Shown: positions 21,901 through 36,900 of the stretch, one piece after another
Layout of the letters: each line of letters begins with the position of its first letter
Position numbering within the stretch: position 1 is the first letter of the stretch
Translations under genes and position numbers: made by a program
Assembly (NCBI GenBank): GCA_964017185.1
Contig: OZ024875.1
Coordinates: 41,943,486 to 42,007,485 of the forward strand
Reading direction: 5' to 3'
DNA from: Rugalucina vietnamica
Taxonomy: Eukaryota; Mollusca; Bivalvia; Lucinida; Lucinidae
Length of the DNA: 64,000 nt
Notes under the pieces: generated by a model
The model's input: the letters and a program-made list of their open reading frames with translations, nothing else
What the model was told of the DNA's origin: nothing
Database searches by the model: none

Positions 21901-24900
21901 AGAAATAATCAATAGTACCTAGTGGGGTATAAATGGTGTCCAGTATGTTACATCATATAGTCCTTTTGAAAAATCAATATATTGTAGGTACTGTTCTATA
22001 AATACTTAAAAAAACTTGTTTACATTAATTTGTAATGATATAAGCGACCAAACTTTTTTTAAGCATTGTAAGCACCTGTGTTGTTATAAGGATGGTGGAA
22101 GGAGAAAGAACACATGTATAAGCTAGGTAAAGTGTTACATCTTGGACAATAGAAAAACCTTCTTTCATTGATTTCTGTGTAGCAGAAGCATTCAAATAAA
22201 TGGACATACTCATTACTACATCTATTTAGATATTGATCTTGCAGAGAAATGCATCGTTAAGAAGGTAATTCTTATCTGAATAGGGTCTTGAATTACCCTA
22301 CCCATTGTCACGCACTGTGTCTAATCTTTTTAGATAAATAAATCGTGTACGTTTGGGCTAAGGTAAAATTGCTGAACTGGAAGCAGTTTCACCTCAGCTT
22401 AAAAGACCTTTTTTAATGATTTTTTCCTCATTGTGACTAGAATCCATGACAAAATTGACATAAGATGCAAAGATGTAACTGGACAACAAAATTTTATTAT
22501 TTTTTTCTCGTCCAGTTACATCTTAACTTGCAATGGAGGATAACCGAAATGAAGATGCTTTACACATGATGAAGTGATGATAAAATCTCTTAAAATGCAG
22601 ATAGTCAACTAACCTTGACAATCTATAATGTCTACACTTTATACAAAAGAAGTCGGGGTACTAAGACTAACAAAGACACTATAAGAAATGATCTGCCGTC
22701 TCTGTTACCTCTTCAACGCATTTTTGTATAATTTATAGATGACAAAAGTTTGATTATTTCTTTGAAACTTTCTAGAAAGTAGAATTGCAGGAACTGGGTC
22801 TGTCATCATTTGTTTTTGGGTTTTTGCATTTGGCACCCTATCCAAATACAACATTTAAAGCAAAGATGTAATGAAGACTCCACAATTTTGGGGTCATGTT
22901 ACATCATTTTTCATAAACTGAATTTATCCTGTTCCAAGTAAAATCAAGCATAGTGCAGAGTCTTCAAACTAAAAAACAATATCAAGGAACACTACTGCTA
23001 ATAGTTACACATTTTTAAAAACAATTTTACCCCCTGTTTTGCACACCTTCTCATTTCAGATGTAACTGGGACGCAATTTGCTAGCATTTGTGTTGTAACA
23101 TGGACACAAGGAATTTTAGTGATTTGTTGTCCAGTTACATCACAAATGCTTAAGGTACAGTCAATCCTTTATTTTTGTTTTAACTAAAATAAATTGTCCA
23201 GATTTTAAATTCAATAACAGAAGGATTTCAATAAACATTAGAAATGAAATCAGGAAAAGGCAATTCTTTGGTCTACAACCCTGTTTTAATTGTGTCGTCA
23301 AGCATTACATCACTAATTATTGTGAATATTAAATCGCATATAAATTCAAAACTACTAGTAAGTTTTGCTTTTTCTTTGAAAAAGCATTAGTATATGACTT
23401 TGACTTGACACTGCAATAGATATTTTTAAAAGAAGAGCATGTTAATTTTTTGGAAAAAAGTTGGACACGAAATGGTTTATGATGTAACCAAAAAGGGCTG
23501 GACAAAAAAAACGTGCCCATATCAGGAAAATATGTCTGTGTAATGTATACCATGTGGGGTATACCTATTTTTCTTATTTTTGCTCCAAAACATAGGTTGT
23601 GGTACTCGGTAGCAAAAATAAGAAAAATATCAAAAATTTTCTACTAAAAATTTTCAATTTTTACAAGTTAAGAAAAATCTGTATATTACATGGGCATGTT
23701 TTCGTAATGTAAAATAGCAGGGAAATATAAGTGATGAAATAAATGTATTATCAATTAAAAGTTAGATAGATCTTTATAAAGTTTTGGTCGTCTTTGAAAA
23801 TTTAGAGCAAGAACTACCACCGATTGATTAAAACTGATTTTTAATCCTCTTTCCCTTTTAGTTATGAAATAAAAAGACATGAACTTTTCTGTCAGGTATC
23901 TTGTATGAATGATCATTTAATTTTGTAAATTTATTGTAATCTGCCTGACTACAAATTTCAGATTTGAAACTCAATGAATTTCACTTAATTATAGCCCCGC
24001 TTTGAAAAAGTGGGGGCTATACTGGATTCACCCTGTCCTTCCGGAGTTCCGTTATTCCGTTATTCTGTTATTCCGTTATTCCGTCCTTCCGTCATTCCAT
24101 TGCCACACATAACTTGAGAACCAGTTGTTAGACTTTAACCATATTTGGCATATGCATCAATATTGACAATATCTACTAATGTACAAATGCATGTCAGTTT
24201 CCCCAAATTTGCAGAAGAGTTATTGCCCTTGGATGGCCCTTCTTTGTTGCCAAAATTTCTTTTCCGCTCAATATCTTGAGAACAAATGGACAGAATCTGA
24301 CCAAATTTTGTATGCACATCAACATTGACATGATCTAGCTTGGGATTGTTGCCTGTCATTTTTTGCAAAATTTTGACAGAGTTAGGGCCCTTGATTGACA
24401 TCAGAATTTTGTTTCCACTCAATATCTTGAGAACCAATTGACAGAATCTGACCAAATTTTGTATGCACATCAACATTGACAAGATCTAGTTTGGGATTGT
24501 TGCCCATTATTTTTCGCAAAATTTTGATGGAGTACGGCCCTTGATTGATGTCAAAATTTCGTTTCCGCTCAATATCTTGAGAACCGATTGACAGAATCTG
24601 ACCAAATTCTGTATGCACTTCAGCATTGATAAGATCTAGCTTGGGATTGTTGCACGTCATTTTATGCAAAATTTTGATGGAGTTACGGTCCTTGATTGAT
24701 GTCAAAATTTCGTTTCCACTCAATATCTTGAGAACAAATTGATAGAATCTGACCAAATTTTGTATGCACATCATCATCGACAAGATCTTGCTTGGGATTG
24801 TTGTCCGTCATTTTTTGCAAAATTTTGACAGAGTTAGGGCCCTTGATTGACACCAGGGCCCTTGATTGACACCAAGATCTAACTTGGAATTGTTGCCTGT

Positions 24901-27900
24901 AATTTTTCGCAAAATTTTGTCGGAGTTACAGCCCTTGATTGACATCAGAATTTTGTTTCGCTCAATATCTTGAGAACGAATTGACAGAATCTGACCAAAT
25001 TTTGTATGCACATCATTATTGACAAGATCTAGCTTGGGATTGTTGCCTGTCATTTTTCGCAAAATTTTGACAGAGTTACAGCCCTTGATTGAAGTGATAA
25101 TTTTGTTTCCTCTCAATATCTTGAGAACCAATTGAGAAAATCTGACCAAATTATGCACATCATCATTGACAAGATCTTGCTTTGGATTATTGCCCGTCAT
25201 TATTTTGCAAAATTTTGTCGGAGTTATGGCCCTTGATTGACATCAGAATTTTGTTTCCGCTCAATATCTCGAGAATGAATTGACAGAATCTGACCAAATT
25301 TCGTATGCACATCAACAGTGACAAGATCTAGCAGTTTCCCCAAATTTGCAGAAGAGTTATTGCCCTTGCATGGCCCTTCTTTGTTGCCAAAATTTCTTTT
25401 CCGCTCAATATCTTGAGAACAAATGGACAGAATCTGACCAAATTTTGTATGCACATCAACATTGACATGATCTAGCTTAGGATTGTTGCCCATCATTTTT
25501 CACAAAAATTTGACTAGAGTTACGGCCCTTGATTGACGTCAGAATTTCATTTCTGCTCAATATCTTGGGAACAAAATGACAGAATCTTACCAAATTTTTT
25601 ATGCATATCAACAGTGACAAGATCTAGCTTGGGACTGTTGCACATCATTTTTCACAAAATTTTGACAGAGTTACGGCCCTTGATTTGACGTCAGAATTTC
25701 ATTTCTGCTCAATATCTTGAGAACAAAATGACAGAATCTTACCAAATTTTTTATGCATATCCACAGTGACAAGATCTAGCTCATCATTTTTCACAAAATT
25801 TTGACGTGATTGACGTGAGAATTTTGTTTCCGGTCAATATCTTGAAAACAAATGGACAGAATCTTACCAATCTTTTTATGTGCATCAACATTAACAAGAT
25901 CTAGCTTGGGATTGTTACCTGTCATTGTTTTTTTTTCTCACCCTGGAAATAAGCTCATAAGCGGGGCTATAGTCAGATCCTCTGACAATTCTATTTGCAC
26001 TTAATGCTGATTTAATGAAATGACAACTTGCACAATCTTCACCATGTTGCTATTGTTTTGCATGATGCAAAAATGCAATTTGATGTTTAAGCATGATATT
26101 TGGTATGTTTAGAAGGAAGTGATTAACTGATAATTAGGTGCATATTTCTTGATGTTTTAGGTGCGATGGTGCATATTTCTTTATAAAATATACATTGTTG
26201 GTAATAATTTAATACCAAACTTGTTAACTCATGCTCATTATGGAAAACAACAAAAAATGGAATTAAAAGTTTAATCATCAATGAATATGCACTGAATTGT
26301 TCGTATTTGACATTGTGCACCTATGTGACGTAAAATATTTGTTCATTTACAGTTGAGGACGAGAACCATGCCAGTTAGTAGTAAACGCATTATTATTATC
26401 ATAATATATAAGTTCCTCCAGAAAAAATGCACTGGCAGAAAAATGCCACAGCTGAAAAATGTCACAGGCTGAAAAATGCATAGAACTTGCATGAAAAACA
26501 ACAATGGTATAAATCTGCCTAACAGACGATCTGTTCAATGGTTTCACATTGTTTCTAGTTTCTTCATTTGACAGTCCTTAGTAGCTGGCTTGGTCTTTCA
26601 AATTGAAATTTGAACTTAAATGCAACATGGCTTGAAATACATGTTGGTCTTAAAGAGGCCAAGAAAAGGTAGTTTGCCACTGTATTTTGGAGGAACTTGT
26701 TAGTACTTAAATACATGAACTACTTTTTAACCTTATATTAGTAAACGACATTCTGTTTCACACTGTTCTATCAAATTCAAAATTAAGATTATATTTGCTG
26801 AACAGAAACCACAAAATTACATTTCTTTACCCAAGATTATGAAATTTCTGAGATTTTATGGCAGTTGAAAAACCAGCATTACATATTTAAAGTTGTTCAT
26901 GTGTTGTTTACAAATAATGTTAGCTTCTGCATGTGTTATTTTAGCATTTTACATTATAAAATTAGCTCTTTGCTTTCATATGTTGATGCTGTATTAATGG
27001 TTAAACCCTACATGTATAGCATTTCTATGAATTCATGGAAATAACATAGATTACATGTATAGATAACACTGCTTATTCACATAAACATGTACATATATAT
27101 TCCTATTTATTAAAATATCCAATATGTAAATGATTATATAGCCTCTTTAATCAAACACAAACAGCAAAAGGTATTCGTCTGGTTTTGCATAATGCAGAGT
27201 CTGGTCATTGTATTAGTTTTAATACATACATAGCTAAAGGGGTAATAAACTGAACAAATGCCCAATAGTGATGAGTTTAACAGTGTTGATGCTTTCAGTC
27301 AACTATGGCCAAATTCAGGGCCTCTATAAAATTGTATAATTTTAGCTTCATGTATTAAGTTTCAAATGGTGAAACAGAAGAGGCTTGTTTGTGTTTGAAT
27401 TGTTTATGTGACTGTTCAATGATATTTGTCTTTCAACAAAGCATATACTGTAGGTTCAGAAATTTTTACATGACTTTTATTTCGTGATTTTCTCTTTCCG
27501 AATTATCAATGATTTCTTAAATTCACGAATGAGTGAAAAATTCGAGAGACAACAAAGTCGCGAATATTAGGGAAAGTTAAAGTCTTGCAAACATTTCCGA
27601 ATTTACAATATTTTACACTAATTCATTTTTTATGAAATTTATTTGCATGCTGCTTTATACTAAAACAATATTTGAGCCGCATCGTGAGAAAACCGGATTT
27701 TTGCCTATGCGAAAACAAAGGCGCAGATCAGCTTCGCGGTAACCGCGAAGCTGATCAGCGCCTTTGTTTTCGCTACACGGATAGTACAAATTCTCTTCTT
27801 CTTAAATCCGAAATTTCAAGCTTCTAGCCTGCTCCTGTGACTGTACAGGTCGGTTTGTGTCAGACCTGGTCGGAAACCCCGAAGACCGGTTTTCTCGCGT

Positions 27901-30900
27901 CGCGGCTCATTTATTTGCCTGTCTTAGTTGGTGATGCTTTAAATGTTCCTACAGAGTTATAAATTTTTGAACTTGTAGTTATACTAGAGAATACTAATTC
28001 ATTTTTTTTTTGTTCCTTGCATTGACATGTATACTGTCAAAGAAATATGTGTGAAATGAGATGAAAAGCAAACTTACTTAAAGAAGCATGTGAGTCAGAA
28101 TAATGTGATAGACTCGTACTACCTTCTGCTTGTAAAAAATAATAGTATATTTGTAAATAGAAACAACATATCTGTAAAATTAAACAGTAATTTATAACAG
28201 TAATTTATAATTTTTATTGAGTCATCAAGAATGTTCAGTTTCAAAGTTTATTTTTTTTCATTTAGAAACAAGCTTCACATATTAAAGGGTGAGCTGTGAA
28301 GGACTATATAAAATCATAAAATTCTCTCAAGAATCCCGTCAACTTCTAGTGTTGATTGACTTGCATTGCTTTTTCTCCAGTTGTTGATGATGATAGCCCT
28401 GATATCAGAGAATTAATGAGAAAGAAGAAGCGTATTTTTGAAGCGTCCAAGGCCCAGAACTACTATCATCTTGAGTACTACCTGGTTCCTGACCAGAATG
28501 AGCTCGTCAAGACGGACGTCGTCACCTACTCCATGGCCGCCAAGATATACATGGAGAGGCATGATCCAAAGGTGCTCAAGACATGGACGGATGGTGATAT
28601 CACATGGGTGGCATGGTCACATAGGTATGGCTATGTCTTATTTGCTTCTTTATCAGTTTAAGAACTTTTTTAACTCTTGGATTCTTTAGGCATTGTTTTC
28701 TTTTGTTTCATTTCTTGTTTAACATCCAAGGCAAAACATCTAAGTGCTCATCTTTTCACTAGCTGTCAACAAGTGAAAGAATTTATCTAACCTATGAATC
28801 AAACCTGCAAACATCAGCATGTTAAATACTTTGCTAAGTGTATTTAGCATTTCATGGCATTTTACAGTAAAGAAATGACATTTCATTTTCAAGAAGCATG
28901 TACATGTATAAATGAGCCACCTCATGAGAAAACCAACAATCTGCATATGGGAAAACAAAGACACAGATCAGCTTCGCAGTAACCACGAAATTGATCAACG
29001 CCTTTGTTTTCACTACCCGGATAGTAAAATTTCTCTTCTTTCTAAAGCCCAAATTGCAAGCTTCTAGCCACCTTCTGTGATGGTACAGACCAGTTTGTGT
29101 CGGAACGGTCCAGAAACCACATTGTTTGTTTTCTCATGACGCGACTGAAATTTCCTTTTCTTTCCAGTCATACCGTAACGGTAACTAAGGAGCTGCTACT
29201 GAAGCTGTATACCCACACCCTGGAGCTGAGGATCTGGGATACCAAGGATAAAGTGGGAACCAGGGCAAAGTTTGATAGACCAAAGTTCTTTGGATTGTCC
29301 AATGTCAGACCAGGTGAGAAATTTAAAGGATGCTCAGAAATTTGTCTGGCTTTGAAAGTCTATAGGCTTTATAATGGTACTGATATTTGAGCCTCCTCAT
29401 GGGAAAACCAACAATCTGCATATGCGAAAACAAAGACGCAGATCAGCTTCGCGGTAACCGCGAAGCTGATCAGCGCCTTTGTTTTCGCTACTCGGATAGT
29501 ACAATTCCTCCTCTACTTAACTCCAAAATTTCAAGCCTTTAGCTTGCTTCTGTAGCTGTACAGACCGGTTTGTGTCAGACCTGTTCGGAAACCACATTGT
29601 TGGTTTTCCCACGAGGCGGCTCAATTTTGATAGCCATTCTTGTTGAGTTAATGCACAGACATTTGCAACTAGGCCTGGGGGGAATGGGTGGGGAATAACC
29701 CTGGAAATGTGCATTGTCCCCACATTACCGGTTAACAACCTGTGATTTGCACAACACATGCAAAAACAGCAGTGCACACCCAAAGGGAGACTTTGTTAAA
29801 GCCACAAGCTAAGCTAGGGCTATTTTATTTTCTTTGTCTCTCTTGAACAAAAGTTTGCTGATCATGCTCCAAATTTCAAAAGCTAAGCTCCAATTTTTAG
29901 CTCACCTGAGCCGTTAGGCTCACAAGGTGAGCTTATAGGATGGCCATGATCCGGCGTCCGGCGTCCGTCCGTCGTCCATCCACAATTTCAAAGATCTTCT
30001 TCTCTGAAACCGCTTGGCCAACCAAAGCCAAATTTTGTATGAAGCATCTATAGGAAGGGGGAACCAATGTATATATAAGAAATCCAGGTCACATGACCAA
30101 GATGGCCGCCATGCCCATATATGGTAAAAACCCTTCAAAAATCTTCTTCTCCAGAACCGGTGGACTGATTTCAACGAAACTTGGCACGAAGCGTTGATGG
30201 CTTAAGCACTACAATGTCTATATAAATCATGACCCTGTGATGACCTTGACCTATTTTACGGCAAGGTCAACATAGGTCGCCAATGCATTTGAATGGGGAA
30301 AACTTTTAAAATGTCATTTAAAGTCATTTAAAGTGAAAGTCTTGCAGGAAATGGGCAGTAGGACTGAATATTAATGATTCTGAAAAAAATTGGACCCCAG
30401 GGGCTCATATGCCCCCACCCCGAGGCAATATACATGTATATTACCATAATATTCAAACATCATCTCCTCTGAAACTGCTTGGCCAATCAAAGCCAAATTT
30501 TATGTGAAGCATCAATAGGAAGGGGTAATCAATCTATATATAAATAATCCAGGTCACATGACCAAGATGGCTGCAATGACCATATATGGTAAAAACCCTT
30601 CAAAAATCTTCTTCTCCAGAACCGGTGGATCGATTTCAAAGAAACTTGGCATGAAGCATCGATGGCTCAAGCACTACAATGTGTATATAAATCATGACCC
30701 TGTGATGACCTTGACCTTTTCTTACAGCAAGGTCAACATACGTCGCCAATGCATTTGAATAGGGGAAACTTTTAAAATGTCATTTAAAGTAAATGTCTTG
30801 CAGGAAATGGGCAGTAGGACTGAATATTAATGATTCTGAAAAACATTGGACCCCAGGGGCTCATCTGCCCCCACCCCGGGGCAATATACATGTATATTAC

Positions 30901-33900
30901 CATAATATTCAAACATCTTCTCCTCTGAAACCGCTTGGCGAATCAAAGCCAAACTTTATGTGAAGCATCTATGGAATGGGGGAATTAATGTATATATAAA
31001 TTATCTAGTTCACATGACCAAGATGGCTGCCATGCCCATATATGGTAAAAACCCTTCAAAAATCTTCTATTCCGAATCTGGCGGATTGATTTCAAAGAAA
31101 CTTGGCATGAAGTGCCAATGGCTGAAGTACTACAATGTGTATATAAATCATGACCCTGTGGTGACCTTGATCTATTTTACGACAAGGTCAACATAGGTCG
31201 CCAATGCATTGGAATGGGGAAAACTTTTAAAAAGTCATTTGAGGTGAAAATCTTGCAGGAAATGGGTAGTAGGACTAAATATTAATGATTCTGAAAAAAA
31301 AAATGGACCTAAGGGCTCATATGCCCACACCCTGGGGCAATATACATGTATATTACCATAATATTCAAACATCTTCTCCTCTGAAACCACTTGGCCAATT
31401 GAAGCCAAATTTTATGTGAAGCATCTATAGGATGGGGGAGCCAATATGTATATTAATAATCTAGGTCACATGACCAAGATGGCAGCCATGCCCATATATG
31501 GTAAAAACCCTTCAAATATCTTCTTCTCTGAAACCAATAGATTGATTTCAATGAAACTTATCGTGAAGCATCCATGGCTAAAGTACTACAATGTATATAT
31601 AAATCATGACCCTTTGATGACCTTGACCAAGTTTATGGCAAGGTCAACATGGGTTGCCCATGCATTTGAATGGGAAAAACTGTTAAAATGTCATTTGAAG
31701 GGAAAAGCCAGCAAGAAATTGGCAAATGGACAGAATATTGATTATTCTGAAAAAAGAAAACGGCCCAAGGGCTTCATCTGCCCCTGCACTGGGGTTAAAT
31801 ACCATAATATTCAAACATGTTTATTGGTATATGCAGCAGACTCAGGTGAGCGTTTACAGGACCATTGGTCCTCTGGTTACTGTTTTTGCTCCAATTTTCA
31901 TTGATTTTGGTCTAAATTTCACTGATGTTCTCCAAATTTCACTGATATTTTTCTCTAAATTTACTTATTGTGCTCCTTAGTAAATGCTCCAAATTTTGTG
32001 ATTTTACTCCACATTTAATAACTTTTTTCTAGGTCAAGACCCAGAGGATGTTGGAGGTGTAAAAGCCATCGTTCTGAGACAGTCAAAGAGCTTCACCAAA
32101 CAACAACCCAAGAAGGGGTGTGAAGTCCGACCCCTCCCCAAGGAAATCACCTTCCAGAAACCAGAGGCTCCCAAGAAAAGAGGTAGGAAGACAATGCATA
32201 TGAATCATGTAGCACGAAAACTGGTCTTTGGGGTTTCGACTGGGTCTGATACAAACGGGCATGTAGAGCCATAAAAGAAGGCAGAGAGCTTGAAATTTAG
32301 ATTTAAGAAGAAGGATTGTAGTATCTTTGTAGCAAAACCAAAGATGCTGACCAGCTGTTCAGTTACTGCACAGCTGATCTGTGACTTTACTTTTGAAAAA
32401 AAGTAAGGATATGAAATATTTCTTTTATCAGATTCACAGATTTTGATCACAGAGTATTACCAGACCTTTGACCTGAAAGTAATTTAAAGCCACTGTGACA
32501 TAATTTCATCCCCTCCGCTACATTTCGTCGAAAATTACGTTTGTCGAAAATGTCCCCATGCCCAGACCTTTACCCTTACCCTAGTGGTTGGTGGCTCAAA
32601 ATGTAGACTATAGGCTAGTCTTCTACCGAATAAATCTCAGAATTTTGTGGTAAATATTTTTTAAATTACAAAATTTTTGACAAAACACATTTTCGACAAA
32701 ATGTCGTGCATCATATTTCATCGTTCAGTGATTTTGCCTTATTATATAGCATGACTGTGTGCTAAAGGGATGTATGAGCATGATGGTCTGGGCCCAGTTG
32801 TTCAAAACTAACGACGTCGTTAGTTAACGATTCGTTAAAATTTCAAACATTAATATTCCAAATACACTGTTATGTAGACCATTCAAGAGTAATGCAATAT
32901 GTAGCGTATTTTTAGCTCACCTGAGCCGTTAGGCTCACAAGGTGAGCTTATAGGATGGCCATGATCCGGCGTACGTCCGTCCGGCGTCCGGCGTCCGTCC
33001 GTCCATCGTCCGTCCGTCCCTCCACAATTTCAAAGATCTTCTCCTCTGAAACCGCATGGCCAATCAAAGCCAAATTTTATATGAAGCATCAATAGGAAGG
33101 GGGAACCAATGTATATATAAGAAATCTAGGTCACATGACCAAGATGGCCGCCATGCACTTATATGGTAAAAACCCTTCAAAAATCTTCTTCTCCATTTTC
33201 AACGAAACTTGGCATGAAGCATTGATGGCTCAAGCACTACAATGTGTATATAAATCATGACCCTGTGATGACCTTGACCTATTTTAGGGCAAGGTCAACA
33301 TAGGTCGCCAATGCATTTGAATGGGGAAAACTTTTAAAATGTCATTTGAAGTGAAAGTCTTGCAGGAAATGGGCAGTAGGACTGAATATTAATGATTCTG
33401 AAAAAAAATTGGACCCCAGGGGCTCATATGCCTCCACCCCAGGGCAATATACATGTATATCTCCATAATATTCAAATTTATTATATGGCAAGTGATGAAA
33501 TATAGAGAAATATGTATTAAATATAACCAATATTTGAAAAAAGTTATATTTTCACATGTGAAAATATAAAAAGTTATATTTTCACATGTGAAAATATAAG
33601 ATTTGGGAATACGCAAACTACGATTCCACCGTTTCATTTCTAATTTATACATAACTAAATTTTATAGTCTATGCTATTGTTGACGCAATGAACGTTCACA
33701 CACAATAGCGACGTAATGACGTGACGTAATGACGTCATTTAGGATTTTGACGTCATATGCTTTAGCGCGTAACGTTACAATGACTACATGCAATATAATA
33801 AAAAGAAAATTCAAGTTTTTGTCGTGAATATGACTTTTATTTCATCTCGTGAAGTGAAAAATTATATATTTCATTCGTGCCTTCGGCACTCATGAAATAT

Positions 33901-36900
33901 ATAATTTTTTCACTTCACTCAATGAAATAAAACTCATATTCACTCCAAAAACTTGAATATCCTCTATGTCTTCTCCTCTGAAACCACTTGGCCAATCAAA
34001 GCCAAATTTTATGTAAAGCAGAAAGGGGGAACCAATGTGTATAAAAAAAATCCAGGTCACATGACCAAGATGGCCGCCATGCCCATATGTGGTAAAAACC
34101 CTTCAAAAATCTTCTTCTCCAGAACCGGTGGATCGATTTCAACAAAACTTGGCATGAAGCATTGATGGCTCAAGGACTACAATGTATATATAAATCATGA
34201 CCCTGTGATGACCTTGACCTATTTTACGGCAAGGTCAACATAGGTTGCCAATGCATTTGAATGGGAAAAACTTTTAAAATGTCATTTAAAGTGAAAGTCT
34301 TGCAGGAAATGGGAAGTAGGACTGAATATTAATGATTCTGAAAAAAAATTGGACCCCAGGGGCTCATGTGCCCCCACCCCGGGGCAATATACATGTATAT
34401 TTCCATAATATTCAAACGTCTTCTCCTCTGAAACCGCATGGCCAATCAGAGCAAATTTTATGTGAAGCATCTATTGAATGGGGGAATCAATGTGTATATA
34501 AATAATCTAGGTCACATGACAAAGATGGCCGCCATGCCCATATATGGTAAACCCATCAAAAATCTTCTTCTCTGAAACCAGTAGACTGATTTCAAGGAAA
34601 CTTGGCGTGAAGCATTGATGGCTAAAGTACTCCAATGTATATATAAATCATGACCCTGTGATGTCCTTGACCAAGTTTATGGCAAGGTCAACATGGGTTG
34701 CCTATGCATTTGAATTGGGAAAACTGTTAAAAAGTCATTTGAAGGGAAAAGCCAGCAGGAAATTGGCAAATGGACAGAATATTGAAGATTCTGAAAAAAG
34801 AAAATGGCCCAAGGGCTTCATCTGCCCCTGCACTGGAGTTAAATACCATAATATTCAAACATGTTTAAGATCTCAGGTGAGCGTTTACAGGACCATTGGT
34901 CCTCTGGTTGTCTATTTTTATCTGACAGAGGTAATGTTTATGATTTCTGAAAGTTTGATCCAATCTGCATTCAGGAAAATAAACATCAACTGAATCGGAC
35001 CATACACGTTATGTTGCTTAGCAACCATAGAATGGTAGCCAAGGTGTCATGGACACGAAAACCACTTTTCAAAAATCAAATAAGTGAACATAATCTTAAG
35101 GTATTTCTTTGATGGTGTTTTAAATGGCTATCTACTGACATGTTTGTGTAATGTCACCTTAGCCAGAACTTTCTAGGCAACTGCAATGTTCATACAACCA
35201 ACGTGCGTCAACTGTTGCTTAGCAACGCCAGAACCTGTGCGATTTCGGTTTTATGCATTTTCCATAGATTTTGGTTGCTAGGCAACGAAATATGTTATCT
35301 GAGAATTGCATTTATAGCAAATAGTCTAGAAATTTTAGTCATTTTTTCAACTTTGATTAGGTGTCATTTAAAATACATCAATCATATTATTTTATCTTGA
35401 ACACTTAATGCAACTATTTTATGCTCGGTGTAAAATAAAGTGAATACGTTTAATTTGGTTTTCCTGTCACCATGGCAACGGTTTTAAGAGTCGTCGCCAA
35501 GTGCCTTTTTCCAGTGTTCTATTGTTGCTAGGCAACAGGAAGTCGAGCATGTGACTAAGTGTCGAACTGTTTCGCAGAGGGCGAATTGAATTTATGTTTC
35601 AAGAAAGTTTAATCAAACTTTAACAACGTGTGCAAACAAAATATTATGGTCAATATTGCATTACTTATTGAATGACCCTCATATTTTTTGTTGAAAAAAT
35701 GTGAGAATCCTTTGCATTGCAAAGGATTCTCACATTTTTTCAACAAAAAATAACAGTGTATTTGTTACTTTAGCTGATATTTGCTTAACAAATTTATGTC
35801 TTATCGGTATCGTTAAGCTAACGATGCTTTGAACAATTGGGTCCTGGGTTATGAGTAGAGTTGGCCATAATGGTTGACAAAGCCAAAGTGCAGTCGAGCA
35901 CGCTGTCATGTGACAGCTCTTGTATTGTCACAACTAAGGTCGAGTGCGGTCGAGCACGCTGTCATACGACAGCTCTTATATTGTCACAACTAAGGTCGAC
36001 AAAGAACCTTGTTAAGAGACTTTCAATGCCGGTTTGTCAAGGGTAACTGGCAAGGGTTCAGAAGTAGCCAAAATTGCACAGTATGGTCCATACTATCTGC
36101 CTTTGGATGTTTCCATTGCTTCCAAAGGATCTAACCTTTGTATCATATTTGATTCATAGGTTGATCAAGTGAAATTTGCTCTAGAATGCTCGAGTATAGG
36201 TGACACATTAAATTCAACTCTGCAAAGCCTACCTCATTATCAAGAGAATTTCGTATATGGCATGGTCCAGTATACATCCAAATGATGATTTTGTACTTTC
36301 ATTTGAAGATTGAAATTACAATTTTTGGAAGAAAGTGAGCTTTTATGTGTCCTGAGCATTTTGCATAATATGAAAAAGTTAAAGATGCAAATTAACAGTG
36401 CCTATATATATAGGAGTCATATCATGGGAAAACAGATTTTTGCATATACAAAAGTAAAGTTGAAGAGTTATTGTGTTTGAATATTTTGTGTCAAAGGTCA
36501 AGCCAGTGGTTGTCATACCGCTAAGTGTCTATGATTTTTCTGTTGCAGATAAACATATCCGTAATGTATATTTTAGCCATATATTTATTTTCTCTTTCCT
36601 TTATTCTCTCTTGTTTCCTAGTTTTGTTTTTTGAATTTGATTATTCTTGAAATTGGTTGACAATTTGCTGTTTATTTCATAAATAAACTTTGTTTCTGTA
36701 GGTTTTCATGCCCGTGCCAAATAGATGTAATTTTCTATACACAAAAAACTGTTTCTATCATGAAAAGTATTTGTATCTAAAACCTTATCAATCTTAGATA
36801 GAAGTAGCTATACACACTTGATGTGAATAATGTTTTTTAAAATTTTAGGTGAAAACTACTACTTTTTCTAAGCTGTCTAAAGGCAGTATGAGTACTGTAT

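Larger units (their letters stand above)
32791..35850. mobile_element. MITE-like element with inverted ends, split by an R insertion
   Basis: Left end GGGCCCAGTTGTTCAAAACT; right end GCTTTGAACAATTGGGTCC (35829-35848). Inner arms AATACACTGTTATG (about 32868) and AACAGTGTATTTG (about 35753) are also inverted. The interior 34912-35690 carries X-box-like motifs and a 69 bp palindrome. An R element (32911-34911) is inserted near the left arm. Confidence 0.7.

Noticed and set aside
24135..25970. Tandem ~150 bp units considered as a CRISPR-like or satellite array
   Set aside because: The units are long, directly adjacent and diverged without unique spacers, and they are bounded by transposon-type ends in a eukaryotic intron.
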